From contig NZ_LQOY01000246.1 of the NCBI RefSeq assembly GCF_002101675.1, positions 1-47,587 of the forward strand: a stretch of 47,587 bases of DNA. The letters are read 5' to 3'. Shown piece after piece: positions 25,825 to 33,133 of this stretch. The position numbers and the translations under genes are program-made. The stretch's first letter is position 1. Every line of letters begins with the position of its first letter. The notes below the pieces were generated by a model. It saw only the letters and a program-made list of their open reading frames with translations. It did no database searches and had not been told where the DNA came from. Source of the DNA: Mycobacterium gordonae. GTDB taxonomy: Bacteria; Actinomycetota; Actinomycetes; Mycobacteriales; Mycobacteriaceae.

Positions 25825-25902
25825 ATGAGTACCAGTCCAGGCGATAGTCCGTATGCGAAATCCATCCTGTCCCGATCCGGCTCCAGCGCATCCGCTTGCT
25901 GA
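25825..25902 (+). CDS. 25-residue leader ORF between M-box and transporter
   Basis: Begins MSTSPGDSPYAKS, ends SASAC, and is rich in Ser, with two Pro near the start. The ATG follows GAGGAGGTGAGG, one of the strongest ribosome binding sites in the window, 5-8 nt upstream. It lies 90 bp past the riboswitch and 56 bp before the next small gene. It is too short to assign a fold. It may be a regulatory leader peptide, since the purine-rich site could be sequestered by the riboswitch, or a microprotein. Support is the ribosome binding site and its position only. Confidence 0.5.
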   Translation: MSTSPGDSPYAKSILSRSGSSASAC

Positions 25903-25958
25903 TGCCCTGCTGCGCTGACTGACGCGAGCTGGTCGGGCCTGCCGTCAGGAGCACTGCA

Positions 25959-26090
25959 ATGACCACCATCACTCGTGCGATTCGGAGCTGGGCCAACGCT
26001 TTGCGGGCCCCGCTGCAGATGACCGCGCAAGAACGAGCTGACATCTACGTGGCGCGAAGCCCCGTCGCGGTGCTGGGTGTCAGCGAATGA
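25959..26090 (+). CDS. 43-aa small protein coupled to the Nramp-related transporter
   Basis: Reads MTTITRAIRSWANAL and onward, with MTAQERADIYVARSP in the middle, and ends VLGVSE. It has a strong AGGAG 7 nt before its ATG, and its TGA overlaps the transporter ATG in the ATGA arrangement. It is basic at the N-terminus and could form two amphipathic helices; there is no membrane segment. The family is not recognised. A comparison with Rv1535, the small M-box-controlled protein of M. tuberculosis, would be the first test. Context implies a role in Mg2+ homeostasis or in coupling translation to the transporter. Confidence 0.75.
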   Translation: MTTITRAIRSWANALRAPLQMTAQERADIYVARSPVAVLGVSE

Positions 26091-27739
26091 CCTCGATCTC
26101 CACCCCTCGTCCGGTGCTGCCGGCGGTCGCCGAGCCGGCGGTGCTCGACTGCGCGCACGCCGGTGACATCGTCGGCGCCTTCGGCCGCATCGGGCGCGAT
26201 GGTGATCTCAGCGGCCGATGGCGCCGGCTGCGAACGCTGCTGGTGATCAGTGGTCCCGGCCTCATCGCGATGGTCGGCGACAACGACGCCGGTGGTGTCG
26301 CGACCTACGCCCAGGCCGGCCAGAACTATGGGATGGCCCTGCTGTGGACGCTGGCGCTGATGGTTCCGGTGCTGTACGTGAACCAGGAGATGGCGCTGCG
26401 GCTGGGGGTGGTCACCCGGGTTGGCCACGCGCGGCTGATCTTTCAGCGGTTCGGCAAGTTCTGGGGTGCCTTCAGCGTCGGTGATCTGTTGCTGCTCAAT
26501 GCGTTGACGATCGTGACCGAGTTCATCGGGGTTTCCCTGGCGCTGGGTTTCCTGGGCTGCCCGAGGATCGTCGCGATCCCGGCGGCCGCCGTGCTGCTGT
26601 TCGCGGTGGTGGCCGGTGGCTCGTTCCGTCGCTGGGAGGCGCTGATGTTCCTGCTGATCGCGGTGAACGTGGTGATCATCCCGATGGCGCTAATGGTGCG
26701 CCCCACCTGGACCGCGACGGCCGGCGGGCTGGTGCCGCAATTTCCGGGTGGCGTCAACTCGACGGTGCTGTTGTTGGTCATGGCGATCGTGGGCACCACC
26801 GTGGCGCCGTGGCAGTTGTACTTCCAGCAGTCCAACGTCGTGGACAAGCGCATCACGACACGCTGGATCCCTTATGCGCGAGCCGATCTGGCGTTGGGCA
26901 TCGTCGTGGTTGTGGTGGGTGCGACGGCTTTGATGGCGGTGACCGCGTTCGGTTTGGCAGGAACCGTCGACGCCGGCAACTTCACCGACGCCGGCGCGGT
27001 GGCCGCTGGTCTGGCCCAGCATGCTGGCCGCACCGTCGGGATCCTGTTCGCGATCATCTTGCTCGACGCGTCGCTCATCGGCGCGAACGCGATCGGGCTG
27101 GCCACCACGTACGCCGTCGGCGACGCTCTGGGCAAGCGGCACTCGTTGCACTGGAAGATCCGCGAGGCGCCCTGGTTCTACGGCGGGTATGCGCTGCTGC
27201 TTGCGGTGTCGGCGGCTGTCGCGTTCAGCCCGGACCACGTGCTGGGCTTGATCACTCAGGGCGTGCAGGCACTGGCGGGTGTGGTGCTACCGTCGGCCAC
27301 GGTTTTCCTGGTGTTGCTCTGCAACGACCGTGTGCTCTTGGGGCCATGGTCAAACACTCTGCGGCAGAACATATTCGCCTGGGCGATCGTGTGGAGTCTG
27401 GTGCTGCTGTCGCTGGCGTTGACGGCGGCCACGCTGTTTCCGCAGCTGTCGACGAAGACGATCGGAATCGGTTTGGCGGCCGGGTTGCTGATAGGCATGG
27501 TGGGTGGTGCTGCCGCGGTCCGCACGGGTCGCCGGGAACCCGCCGCCGTCCTGACCCGCACCGAGCGTCGTGCGCTGCGCGAACGGGATCTCGCGGACTG
27601 GAGCACGCCGAATGTTGCTGCGCTGGAACGTCCCACGATGTCGCCGACTCGGCGCGCCGGCCTTCTCACGCTGCGAACCTATCTCGTCGTGGCAGTCGTG
27701 CTGGTCGTGGTGAAGATAGTCCAGACCGGTATGTCCTGA
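26087..27739 (+). CDS. Nramp-related (NRMT-type) divalent metal transporter, 550 aa
   Basis: A SLC11/Nramp fold with about 11-12 membrane segments between residues 50 and 545. The first helix keeps the GPGL entry (56-59), but the canonical DPGN metal motif reads DAGG (67-70, in GDNDAGG). The sixth helix motif MPH reads APW (240-242), so the Met and His that favour Mn2+/Fe2+ are absent. Such changes are expected in Nramp-related Mg2+ transporters, which is exactly what the upstream M-box predicts. A hydrophilic N-terminal tail of about 48 residues precedes the first helix. The start overlaps the 43-aa gene stop. It is not the usual MntH, so that symbol is not given. Confidence 0.92.
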   Translation: MTSISTPRPVLPAVAEPAVLDCAHAGDIVGAFGRIGRDGDLSGRWRRLRTLLVISGPGLIAMVGDNDAGGVATYAQAGQNYGMALLWTLALMVPVLYVNQEMALRLGVVTRVGHARLIFQRFGKFWGAFSVGDLLLLNALTIVTEFIGVSLALGFLGCPRIVAIPAAAVLLFAVVAGGSFRRWEALMFLLIAVNVVIIPMALMVRPTWTATAGGLVPQFPGGVNSTVLLLVMAIVGTTVAPWQLYFQQSNVVDKRITTRWIPYARADLALGIVVVVVGATALMAVTAFGLAGTVDAGNFTDAGAVAAGLAQHAGRTVGILFAIILLDASLIGANAIGLATTYAVGDALGKRHSLHWKIREAPWFYGGYALLLAVSAAVAFSPDHVLGLITQGVQALAGVVLPSATVFLVLLCNDRVLLGPWSNTLRQNIFAWAIVWSLVLLSLALTAATLFPQLSTKTIGIGLAAGLLIGMVGGAAAVRTGRREPAAVLTRTERRALRERDLADWSTPNVAALERPTMSPTRRAGLLTLRTYLVVAVVLVVVKIVQTGMS

Positions 27740-27768
27740 TTTCCGATGACCTCAGGGCGGGTCAGCGG

Positions 27769-28614
27769 TCAGGCGACGACGTCGATCGGGTCACCGATGT
27801 TGACCTGGTTGAAGTACCAGGCGGCGTTGTCCGGGCTGAGGTTGATACAGCCATGGCTGACGTTGGCGTACCCCTGGGAATTCACCGACCAGGGCGCCGA
27901 ATGCACGTAGACGCCACTCGAGGTGACGCGAACCGCGTACTGGGCGGTGATCAGGTAGCCGTCCGAGGAACTCAGTGGGATGCCGATGGTCCGGGAGTCC
28001 ATCACGACGCTGCGTTCCTTGGACATCGCGCTGAAGTTACCGATCGGCGTCGGACGGCTCGGCTTGCCCATCGAGGCCGGCATGGTGCGCAGCACCTGGC
28101 CGTTGCGGCTGACGGTGAAGGTGTGGGCGGAGATGCTTGCCACACCCCTTGTCCCTGGGCCGGTTTCAAATTCGCGCGTCCCGCCCGGCTGGACGGGGGC
28201 CGGTGTGAGCTCGCCAGGTTCGGCAGGGGCAGGCGCGGGGGCGGGGTCGACAGGGCCTTCCGGGTCGTCCAGCGCCTGGACTCCCACCGAGACGTGCGTA
28301 TTGGGTGGCCAGTACCCGTCTGGAACCCATTGGACGACGTTGCTGTTCGTCCACTCATAGTGTCCGGAGGTATTGCTCGGCGAGGTGACGTGGATGGCCC
28401 GCTCGGCGGCGCGGCGATTTCTGATCGGCGCGGTGAAGGTCACCACCACGGGGTGCGCGATGCCGACCACGGCGCCATTGGCCGGCAGAATCGAAGCCAG
28501 GCCGGGAACGGGCCCGGGGACCGAGACAGCGGCAGTGCACGTCGCGGCCGACGCCGTCACGGCCATCAGCGCGATTGCGGCCACGACGAATACAGAACGA
28601 ACCGCTCGACGCAT
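27769..28614 (-). CDS. ldtA: L,D-transpeptidase (LdtA/LdtMt1 type), 281 aa
   Basis: Makes 3-3 cross-links in peptidoglycan outside the membrane. A signal sequence (residues 1 to about 25) is followed by an Ig-like domain (about 38-115), a Pro/Ala-rich linker (121-145) and the YkuD catalytic domain (about 155-281) with YVHSAPW (His238) and SHGCINLS (His254, Cys256). All catalytic residues are present. No classical lipobox is seen (ASAATC). The ATG at 28614 has AAGGG 8 nt upstream; an earlier in-frame ATG at 28647 lacks one. It matches Rv0116c and is divergent from oxyS, with a perfect dyad midway between. Confidence 0.93.
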   Translation of the reverse strand: MRRAVRSVFVVAAIALMAVTASAATCTAAVSVPGPVPGLASILPANGAVVGIAHPVVVTFTAPIRNRRAAERAIHVTSPSNTSGHYEWTNSNVVQWVPDGYWPPNTHVSVGVQALDDPEGPVDPAPAPAPAEPGELTPAPVQPGGTREFETGPGTRGVASISAHTFTVSRNGQVLRTMPASMGKPSRPTPIGNFSAMSKERSVVMDSRTIGIPLSSSDGYLITAQYAVRVTSSGVYVHSAPWSVNSQGYANVSHGCINLSPDNAAWYFNQVNIGDPIDVVA

Positions 28615-28695
28615 GGTCTTCACCCTTCGGGACGGTGCGATAAACACGATGCCACATTCTAGGGGTTATCCGGACGGCAGGGGCCATAGCAAACA

Positions 28696-28716
28696 ATTCC
28701 GGCCTAAATCCGGAAT
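28696..28716. promoter_or_regulatory. Perfect 7-7-7 dyad between ldtA and oxyS
   Basis: ATTCCGG, 7 nt, CCGGAAT: a perfect inverted repeat about 80 bp from each divergent start codon. LysR regulators usually bind such dyads near their own promoter, so an OxyS binding site is the simplest reading. The T-N11-A core is not exact. Confidence 0.55.
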
Positions 28717-28796
28717 AGCCACGCACCGGACTGGCCCGCCCGCGGCCGACGCGTTAGCCTCAGCGGGTCGTACCCCACGGCCCGGAGGAGGTGCGG

Positions 28797-29732
28797 GTGC
28801 TCTTTCGCCAGCTGGAGTACTTCGTCGCGGTCGCTCAGGAGCGCCATTTCGCCCGCGCCGCCGAGAAGTGTTACGTCTCGCAACCTGCGCTTTCGGCGGC
28901 CATCGCCAAGCTGGAACGGGAACTCAACGTCACCCTGATCAACCGCGGACACAGCTTCGAAGGCCTGACTCCCGAGGGGGAGCGGTTGGTGGTCTGGGCC
29001 AAGCGGATTCTGGCCGAGCATGACGCCTTCAAGGCCGAAGTGCATGCGGTGCAGTCCGGTATCACCGGGACACTGCGGCTCGGTACCGTGCCGACCGCCT
29101 CGACCACGGCGTCGCTGGTGCTGTCGGCGTTTTGCTCGGCCCACCCCTTGGCAAAGGTGCAAATTTGCTCCCGACTGGCCGCGACCGAGCTGTACCGGCG
29201 GTTACACGACTTCGAACTCGACGCCGTCATCGCGCACCCGACGGACGCCAAAGACAGCCAGGATGTGGCGCTGGTGCCGCTCTACGAGGAGCAGTATGTG
29301 CTGCTGGCGCGCTCGGAGATGCTGCCGCCCGGCGCGTCCACGCTGCGCTGGCCGGACGCGGCGCAACTGCCGCTGGCGTTGCTCACGGCCGACATGCGCG
29401 ACCGGCAGGTCATCGACGCGGCCTTCGCTCAACATGACCTCACCGTCCACCCGCAAGTCGAAACAGATTCTGTCGCTTCGCTCGTCGCACAAGTGACGAA
29501 CGGAAACTGGGCGACCATCGTGCCGCACACCTGGCTGTGGATGGCGACGGCCCGCGGCGACATCCGAGCCGTCGAACTGGTCGATCCCGCGCCGAAAGCG
29601 CTGATCGGGTTGGCTACCAACGCATCCGGGCCGGGATCCCCGGTGACCCGTGCGCTGGTGGCCTCGGCGCAGCAGCTCGGCCTCGACGAGTTCTTTGCCG
29701 CGCAGCTGCGCAACCTGACCCAGGCGCGTTAA
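28797..29732 (+). CDS. oxyS: LysR-family transcriptional regulator OxyS, 311 aa
   Basis: The N-terminal helix-turn-helix (about residues 1-60: FRQLEYFVAVAQERHFARAAEK, QPALSAAIAKLE) is followed by a LysR substrate-binding domain (about 90-300). It matches Rv0117, which has been linked to oxidative stress response. The GTG at 28797 is used because AGGAGG ends 5 nt before it; the upstream GTG at 28791 overlaps that site. It is flanked by divergent ldtA and convergent oxcA (4-bp stop overlap). A dyad at 28696 is the likely self-binding site. Confidence 0.92.
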   Translation: MLFRQLEYFVAVAQERHFARAAEKCYVSQPALSAAIAKLERELNVTLINRGHSFEGLTPEGERLVVWAKRILAEHDAFKAEVHAVQSGITGTLRLGTVPTASTTASLVLSAFCSAHPLAKVQICSRLAATELYRRLHDFELDAVIAHPTDAKDSQDVALVPLYEEQYVLLARSEMLPPGASTLRWPDAAQLPLALLTADMRDRQVIDAAFAQHDLTVHPQVETDSVASLVAQVTNGNWATIVPHTWLWMATARGDIRAVELVDPAPKALIGLATNASGPGSPVTRALVASAQQLGLDEFFAAQLRNLTQAR

Positions 29733-31414
29733 CTACTTGCGGCGCTTTTGGGATTGAGGCTCGCCAGATGCCCGCTCTCGACGCCGGCGGCTGGGTCGAG
29801 TTGGCAGTCGATCAGGGTGGGTTCGCCGGACGCGAGCGCCCCGGTCAGCGCCGCCTCCAGCTCGGCCGGCGTCGTGACGTGATATCCCTTGCCGCCGAAC
29901 GCTTCTGCGAGCAGTTCGTGGCGGGCACCGGAATTGAGCACCGTCGGCGCCGGGTCGGACCCGGCGGCCGACTCGTCGCCCCGGTATACACCGCCGTTGT
30001 TGAGGATGACGACGGTGACCGGAAGCCGGTACCGGCAGATCGTTTCGATCTCCATGCCGGAAAAGCCGAACGCACTGTCCCCCTCGATGGCGATCACGGG
30101 CCGGCCGGTCTGGACCGCCGCGGCGATGGCGTAGCCCATGCCGATGCCCATCACGCCCCACGTTCCGGTGTCCAGGCGGTGGCGCGGCAACTCCATGCCG
30201 ATGATGTTGCGAGCCAGGTCCAGCGCATTTGCGCCCTCGTTGACCACGTATACATCGGGGTTGCGTTGCAGCACAGCGGAAATGGCACCGAGCGCGTTGT
30301 AGAACCGCATCGGGTGCGGATTCTCGGCCAGCCGCTCGGCCATCTTGGCATCGTTGCGGGCCTTGCGCTCAGCGAGCTCGGCGGTCCACACCTGCGGCGC
30401 GCTGACCGGGCGGGCGGCCAGGCCGTCCCGCAGTGCCGACAGCACCGACCCGATGTCACCGGCCAGCGGCGCCTCGATCGGCTGGTTGCTGTCGAACTCC
30501 GATGCCGCGATGTCGATCTGGATGAACGTGCGGTCCGCCGACCACTGCGGCGACTCGCCGTGTCCCAGCAACCAATTGAGTCGCGCGCCGACCAGCAGCA
30601 CCACGTCGGCGCGGGCGATCGCCAGGGAGCGGGCGGCCGCGGCCGATTGCGGGTGCGAGTCCGGCAGCAGGCCCTTGGCCATCGACATCGGCAGGTAGGG
30701 TATCCCGGTGCCCTCCACGAAATCCCGAATCACGTTGTCGGCCTGCGCATAAGCGGCGCCCTTACCCAATACGATCAGCGGTCGCTCAGCCCGGGCGAGC
30801 AGGTCGAGCGCGCGCTCGACCGCCTCGGGCGCCGGCAGTTGACGGGGCGCGGGATCGACGACGCGCCACACCGAAGCGGCGGCGGCGGACACTTGCATGG
30901 CCTGTCCCAGCACCTCGCCCGGGATGTCCAGGTAGACACCGCCCGGGCGGCCGGATATCGCGGTACGAATCGCCCGGGCGATGCCGCGCCCGATGTCCTG
31001 GGCCCGCGCGATCCGGTAGGCCGCTTTGACGAATGGGCGCGCGGCGTTCAGCTGGTCGATGTCCTGGTAATCACCGCGCTGCAAGTCCACCACCGCCCGC
31101 CCGCTGGATCCGGAGATCTGGATCATCGGAAAGCAGTTGGCGGTGGCGTTCGCGAGGGCGGGCAGGCCGTTGAGGAAGCCCGGACCCGAGGTCGTCAGGC
31201 ACACTCCGGGGCGCCGGGTCAGAAATCCGGCGGCGGCCGCGGCGTTACCGGCGGAGCCTTCATGCCGGAAGCCGATGTAGCGGATGCCCGCGTGCTGCGC
31301 GGTGCGAGCCAGATCGGTGATGGGGATGCCCACCACGCCGTAGATGGTGTCCACGTCGTTGGCCTTGAGCGCGTCCACCACCAGGTGGAAGCCGTCGGTC
31401 AGTGGTTCGGTCAT
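29729..31414 (-). CDS. oxcA: Oxalyl-CoA decarboxylase (ThDP enzyme), 561 aa
   Basis: Converts oxalyl-CoA to formyl-CoA and CO2. Three-domain ThDP fold: the cofactor-activating Glu52 in FRHEGSAGNA, a central domain (about 190-330), and the ThDP/Mg2+ motif starting GDSAFGFSG (445-453) and ending in NN (472-473). It matches Rv0118c. The divergent partner fadD7 resembles oxalyl-CoA synthetases, so the two can form a complete oxalate to formyl-CoA route. The shared 180-bp intergenic region holds an imperfect dyad. A general acetolactate synthase-like enzyme is the alternative reading, less likely given the context. Confidence 0.88.
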   Translation of the reverse strand: MTEPLTDGFHLVVDALKANDVDTIYGVVGIPITDLARTAQHAGIRYIGFRHEGSAGNAAAAAGFLTRRPGVCLTTSGPGFLNGLPALANATANCFPMIQISGSSGRAVVDLQRGDYQDIDQLNAARPFVKAAYRIARAQDIGRGIARAIRTAISGRPGGVYLDIPGEVLGQAMQVSAAAASVWRVVDPAPRQLPAPEAVERALDLLARAERPLIVLGKGAAYAQADNVIRDFVEGTGIPYLPMSMAKGLLPDSHPQSAAAARSLAIARADVVLLVGARLNWLLGHGESPQWSADRTFIQIDIAASEFDSNQPIEAPLAGDIGSVLSALRDGLAARPVSAPQVWTAELAERKARNDAKMAERLAENPHPMRFYNALGAISAVLQRNPDVYVVNEGANALDLARNIIGMELPRHRLDTGTWGVMGIGMGYAIAAAVQTGRPVIAIEGDSAFGFSGMEIETICRYRLPVTVVILNNGGVYRGDESAAGSDPAPTVLNSGARHELLAEAFGGKGYHVTTPAELEAALTGALASGEPTLIDCQLDPAAGVESGHLASLNPKSAASS

Positions 31415-31494
31415 GGTGGCCGCCCTCTCCTGGCTCGTCTGTGGCCCTCACTGTTGTCCGATTTGGCGGCCGTGTCCAAGACCCGGTCGCTATC

Positions 31495-31516
31495 CGATGA
31501 TTTACGCAATGTATCG
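31495..31516. promoter_or_regulatory. Imperfect dyad between oxcA and fadD7
   Basis: CGATgATT, 5 nt, AATgtATCG: an imperfect inverted repeat about 80 bp from both divergent starts, a suitable place for a shared regulator, for example the adjacent LysR protein. One arm is a base longer, so this is weak. Confidence 0.3.
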
Positions 31517-31594
31517 ACCGTTAGCGGATCGGTATTGGACAGGAGTAACCGCCACCGGCAGGGTTCTGGTTAAGCCCGGACAAAGGAGCGTCTG

Positions 31595-33118
31595 ATGACT
31601 TCCGTGCAGGATTCGCGCGTCACCGATCTGATCGAGGCCGCAGCCACCCGAGCACCGGATTCGCCCGCGCTGATCGTCACCGCCGACCGCATCCCCGTCA
31701 GCTACCGCGACCTGCTTCGGCTGGCAGACGACCTGTCCGCCCAACTGACGGGCGCCGGCCTGGAGTCGGGGGATCGGGTAGCCCTGCGTGCGGGCAGCAA
31801 CGCCGAGTTCGTCGTCGCGCTGCTGGCGGCCTTGCGGGCGGGACTGATCGTCGTCCCACTGGACCCGGCACTCCCGGTCGGTGACCAGCGCGCGCGCAGC
31901 GAAGCCGCGGGTGCCCGGGCAATACTGGTCGACAGCGAGCAATCCCAGTGCTGGCCGATCACCGTGACCACCGAGGACGGCGCGTGGACGGCGCATCTGC
32001 ACGCGGCCACCGAACCCGGCCCGGCCACGTCCACGCCGGAGGGACTGCACAGCGACGACGCCATGATCATGTTCACCGGCGGCACCACCGGGCTGCCCAA
32101 GATGGTGCCCTGGACGCACCACAACATCGCCACCTCGGTGCGGGCCATCGTCGCCGGATACCGGTTGGGTCCGCAGGACGCCACGGTCGCGGTGATGCCG
32201 CTTTATCACGGCCACGGGCTGATCGCCGCGTTGTTGTCGACTCTGGTATCCGCGGGCACGGTGTTACTGCCCGCGCGGGGCCGCTTCTCGGCGCACACCT
32301 TCTGGGACGACGTCAAGACCGTGGGGGCGACCTGGTACACGGCGGTGCCGACGATTCACCAGATCCTGCTGGAGCGAGGCGCCGCCGAGCCGGCTGAAAC
32401 ATCAAGACCCACACTACGTTTCATCCGCAGCTGCAGTGCGCCGCTGACACCGGAGGTGGCGCAAGCCCTGCAGACCGAGTTTTCCGCGCCCGTCGTGTGC
32501 GCCTTCGGCATGACCGAAGCCACCCATCAGGTGGCCAGCACCGGCATCGACCCGGACGTCAACCCCGCGGCCTTCACCGGGCTGGTCGGCGCCTCCACCG
32601 GCCCGCAGATCCGCATCACCGGACATGACGGAGCCCCCGTCCAGCCGGGCGGTGTCGGCGAGGTGTGGCTGCGCGGCGAGACCGTGGTGCGCGGATACCT
32701 CGGGGACCCGAAGATCACCGAGGCCAACTTCACCGACGGCTGGTTGCGCACCGGAGACCTGGGAACGTTGTCGGAGGCCGGGGACCTCAGCATCCGCGGG
32801 CGGATCAAGGAACTCATCAACCGCGGCGGCGAGAAGATCTCGCCCGAACGCGTCGAAGGCGTGTTGGCCACCCACCCGAATGTGTTGGAGGTGGCCGTGT
32901 TCGGAGTGCCGCACCCCATGTACGGCGAAGCCGTCGCGGCCGTGATCGTGCCGCGCGGTTCGGCGCCCACCGCCGGCGAGCTCACCGAATTCTGCCGGGA
33001 CCGGCTGGCGCCGTTCGAGATTCCCGCGACGTTTGAGGTGGCCGACGAATTGCCGCATACCGCCAAGGGCTCACTGGACCGCCGCGCGGTATCGGCGCGG
33101 TTCGGTCAGCCTGGGTGA
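31595..33118 (+). CDS. fadD7: Acyl-CoA synthetase FadD7, probable oxalyl-CoA synthetase, 507 aa
   Basis: AMP-forming ligase with a slightly altered P-loop (FTGGTTGLPKMV, 160-171), FGMTEATHQ, LRTGDLG, GRIKELINRGGEKISPERVE, and the C-terminal lysine in TAKGSLDRR. About 500 aa with this layout resembles AAE3-type oxalyl-CoA synthetases rather than long-chain FadD enzymes. Divergent to oxalyl-CoA decarboxylase, so oxalate activation is the best guess; it is inference from context. The ATG has AAAGGAG 6 nt upstream. It matches Rv0119. Confidence 0.9.
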   Translation: MTSVQDSRVTDLIEAAATRAPDSPALIVTADRIPVSYRDLLRLADDLSAQLTGAGLESGDRVALRAGSNAEFVVALLAALRAGLIVVPLDPALPVGDQRARSEAAGARAILVDSEQSQCWPITVTTEDGAWTAHLHAATEPGPATSTPEGLHSDDAMIMFTGGTTGLPKMVPWTHHNIATSVRAIVAGYRLGPQDATVAVMPLYHGHGLIAALLSTLVSAGTVLLPARGRFSAHTFWDDVKTVGATWYTAVPTIHQILLERGAAEPAETSRPTLRFIRSCSAPLTPEVAQALQTEFSAPVVCAFGMTEATHQVASTGIDPDVNPAAFTGLVGASTGPQIRITGHDGAPVQPGGVGEVWLRGETVVRGYLGDPKITEANFTDGWLRTGDLGTLSEAGDLSIRGRIKELINRGGEKISPERVEGVLATHPNVLEVAVFGVPHPMYGEAVAAVIVPRGSAPTAGELTEFCRDRLAPFEIPATFEVADELPHTAKGSLDRRAVSARFGQPG

Positions 33119-33133
33119 GACGGGATCGGCGAA

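Noticed and set aside
25106..26044. 312-codon minus-strand frame and shorter plus-strand frames over 25545-25817
   Set aside because: They lie across the M-box, whose RNA conservation explains this stretch; translations show no domain.
26809..28662. 617-codon open frame on the plus strand
   Set aside because: Runs out of frame through the transporter and antisense through ldtA; no recognisable protein features.
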